The notes beneath the pieces were generated by a model. The model had not been told where the DNA came from, did no database searches, and saw only the letters and a list, made by a program, of their open reading frames with translations. From positions 1 through 33,881 of the forward strand of contig JAIKXS010000095.1 of the NCBI GenBank assembly GCA_024683955.1: a stretch of DNA of 33,881 nucleotides, read 5' to 3'. Below, in pieces: positions 32,023 through 33,881 of the stretch (its first letter is position 1; each line of letters begins with the position of its first letter). The DNA is from Desulfovibrio sp. (lineage in GTDB: Bacteria > Desulfobacterota > Desulfovibrionia > Desulfovibrionales > Desulfovibrionaceae). The translations under genes were made by a program, and so were the position numbers.

Positions 32023-33881
32023 ATGAGCCAGGACATGTTTGATCCAGAACTTTTTACAGATTTCATTGCCGAAGCGAGAGAGCACCTCGAAACCATCGAG
32101 CCTAACCTTTTGGAACTGGAAAAGACTCCGGATAATCTTGCCCTCCTCAACGAAATATTCAGGCCGATGCACTCTCTCAAGGGTGCATCGGGTTTTCTCG
32201 GATTAAACCGGATCAATCAGATTGCCCACCGGTCTGAAAATATTCTCGACGCCCTGCGCAAGGGAGAGATGGTCGTCACATCGGAAATCATGGATGTGAT
32301 TCTTGCATCAACGGATGCACTGAGGCAAATGATCGACAATCTGGAAGCCACCAGTGCGGAGGGTGATGTTGCCATTGAACCCATCATCGCGCAGATCGAC
32401 ACCATCATGAGTGGAGGCGGAGCCCCGGCAGCGCCGGCAGCTCCCGCCGGAGAGACCGCCGAACCCAGCGCCGGGGTCGAACTGGAAGTCAGTGCCGAAC
32501 CCGCAGATGCGACGGCCGGGACAGAACCGGCAGCCCCTGCCGCCCCCCCCTCGCCCGATGCCGTCGTTGTCGAAGCACAGGAGCCGGAGGCGGTTCCTCA
32601 GGAACCCGCAGCCCCGGCAGCCGTCACTGCCCAGACGCCGGCCGATGTACCGGCAGACGCCGAAGGAATGGAAGCCCCGGCCCAGAATACCAGGGGAGGC
32701 CGCACCATGACCTCCAAGGAATGGATAGCCCAGCTTCCCACACGGCCCCCCTATGCGCTTGAATCCTTCGGCGAAGATCACCTGAAGGACTTTATCGACG
32801 AATCCTTCGAAAACATAGAAAATCTGAATTCCGGCCTCCTCGCCCTTGAAGAAAATCCCGAAGACCATAAAGACATGGTCAACGATATTTTCCGTTTTTT
32901 CCACAACATGAAGGGCAACAGCGGCATCATCGGCTATTCGGAACTTAACGCCCTTACCCATGAAGCCGAAACAGTCCTGAACAATGTACGTCAGGACAAA
33001 ATGCAGACTTCGCCAGAACTTATTGATCTGCTCCTCCTCGTAGTTGACGTGATGGAGGCCCTGATACAGCACATCAATATTAACGATGGCAAGGTCGCCC
33101 CCGTTGAAACAGAGGAAGTGATCAAGAAACTCCAGCAGGTTCTGGCCGGCGGAGCCATTGAATTGCCCGACAGTCTGGCCGGCAAGGCGCCCGTGAATGA
33201 ACCGGGTGAGGAAGAAGCCGCCCAGGCAGGAGAAAGCAAAGAATCACCCGTCGTCGAAACCGTCAAGCCGACCATCATCCCCGTCGGGACGGAGACGGAT
33301 GATAATGAGGCCTTCAGGGTCATGGTCATGCAGCAGATGGAAATCATCCACGCTGCCCTGGCAACACTCCAGAAGGACGGGAGCAATAAAGAAAGTATTG
33401 ACGCCCTCCACCGCTGCCTCATCGTTGTTCGCAATGCCTGCTCCGCAGTCGGTCTTGACGAGATCAAGATCTACGCGGAACGAACCGCCGGCATTGTCGA
33501 ACAGGGCCAGAAGACCGGCATCGATTTCGGCATGATGGTCGATATGATGAATCAGGAAGTGGGCATCATTGAAGACATGGTGAAAAAGGCTGTCGAAGAG
33601 GGCGACGTCAGCATGTCTGATGCGAAACCCAAAGAGACGCCCGCAACAGCCACAGAAGTAACGCCAAAAGAAAAGGCTCCGGAAAAGCCGGCGGCTCCCG
33701 AGGCTGCAAAGCCGGCTGCTCCTGTGGCTGAAAAACCGGCTGCTCCGGCAGCGCCAAAACCGGCTGCTCCGGCAGCGCCAAAACCGGCTGCTCCGGCGGC
33801 TGCAAAACCCGCAGCTCCGGCAGCTCCGAAGCCGGCTGCTCCGGCAGCTCCAAAACCGGCTGCTCCGGCAGCACCAAAGCC
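32023..33881 (+). CDS. cheA: Chemotaxis histidine kinase CheA, N-terminal part, cut by window edge
   Basis: From ATG 32023 (AGGATAGG upstream) the frame is open for 619 codons to the window end. Hpt1 (about 5-105) has the phospho-site H50 in PMHSLKGASGFLG. After an Ala/Pro-rich linker (about 128-225), Hpt2 (about 245-355) has H294 in FFHNMKGNSGIIG. A third Hpt-like domain (about 425-525) reads RCLIVVRNACSAVGLDEI, where the histidine position is isoleucine (I467), so it cannot be phosphorylated there. A KPAAPAAP repeat linker begins at 555. The dimerisation, ATPase and CheW-like domains must lie beyond the edge. Typical CheA has one Hpt; three plus long linkers make this an unusually long kinase. 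Its assignment rests on the Hpt domains and the operon. Confidence 0.92.
   Translation, partial: MSQDMFDPELFTDFIAEAREHLETIEPNLLELEKTPDNLALLNEIFRPMHSLKGASGFLGLNRINQIAHRSENILDALRKGEMVVTSEIMDVILASTDALRQMIDNLEATSAEGDVAIEPIIAQIDTIMSGGGAPAAPAAPAGETAEPSAGVELEVSAEPADATAGTEPAAPAAPPSPDAVVVEAQEPEAVPQEPAAPAAVTAQTPADVPADAEGMEAPAQNTRGGRTMTSKEWIAQLPTRPPYALESFGEDHLKDFIDESFENIENLNSGLLALEENPEDHKDMVNDIFRFFHNMKGNSGIIGYSELNALTHEAETVLNNVRQDKMQTSPELIDLLLLVVDVMEALIQHININDGKVAPVETEEVIKKLQQVLAGGAIELPDSLAGKAPVNEPGEEEAAQAGESKESPVVETVKPTIIPVGTETDDNEAFRVMVMQQMEIIHAALATLQKDGSNKESIDALHRCLIVVRNACSAVGLDEIKIYAERTAGIVEQGQKTGIDFGMMVDMMNQEVGIIEDMVKKAVEEGDVSMSDAKPKETPATATEVTPKEKAPEKPAAPEAAKPAAPVAEKPAAPAAPKPAAPAAPKPAAPAAAKPAAPAAPKPAAPAAPKPAAPAAPK
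33685..33881 (+). repeat. Tandem 24-bp repeats encoding KPAAPAAP in cheA
   Basis: At least eight units of eight codons run from 33685 to the window edge and probably beyond: KPAAPEAA, KPAAPVAE, then six units of KPAAPAAP or KPAAPAAA. The DNA copies are close (core AAACCGGCTGCTCCGGCAGC), so the array is prone to gain or loss of units. The encoded linker is basic and disordered, like histone H1 tails. Confidence 0.93.

Overview
The window looks like a chromosomal stretch of a Desulfovibrio-type bacterium (Desulfobacterota, Desulfovibrionaceae). This is inferred from gene content and coding style, not from a database match. The clues are a selenide water dikinase whose catalytic residue is read from an in-frame UGA, an anaerobic-style cobalamin branch (cbiD, fused cbiET, cbiF), a long chemotaxis operon with a HEAT-repeat gene, high-GC coding sequence and several TTG/GTG starts.

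Layout. 1-310 is the start of a tyrosine-recombinase integrase running off the left edge. It lies beside the 3' end of tRNA-Ala(CGC) (483-558), so the left edge is probably a genomic island integrated at that tRNA. 781-5998 is a minus-strand block: a PPP-type phosphatase, an AlkA-like glycosylase, a UPF0210/PFL protein, a double-ACT protein and a membrane metallophosphoesterase. 6189-9642 is a plus-strand block: a promoter and selenocysteine-containing selD, then a second promoter and rlmE-yebC-ruvC ending in a strong terminator. ppiA (minus) follows with its own terminator. 10741-15153 is a promoter-led operon of a histidine-racemase-like (CntK-like) gene overlapping cbiD, then cbiET and cbiF. 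It carries two related IS200/IS605-type insertions: a 110-bp mini-element between cbiD and cbiET, and a 761-bp decayed element whose end supplies the stop codon of cbiF. 16062-18819 (minus) holds a 93-aa unknown and a CHASE4-GGDEF-EAL protein. A roughly 1.17-kb AT-rich intergenic region with operator-like repeats separates this from a plus-strand operon: an unknown 571-aa protein, rsmE, rarA and an acyltransferase. An AI-2E family permease gene and tRNA-Pro(CGG) follow. 27032-33881 is a chemosensory operon: cheB, HEAT-repeat gene, cheR, cheY and cheA (cut by the right edge).

The most unusual content is the chemosensory operon. CheR carries about 163 disordered N-terminal residues with eight FG dipeptides in PxFG/SFGQ/AFGQ contexts, closely resembling FG-nucleoporin repeats. 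CheA has two intact Hpt domains, a third lacking its histidine, and a tandem KPAAPAAP linker. Other notable points are the CntK-like racemase translationally overlapped with cbiD, and the matched full-length/mini IS605-like pair in the same cobalamin operon.
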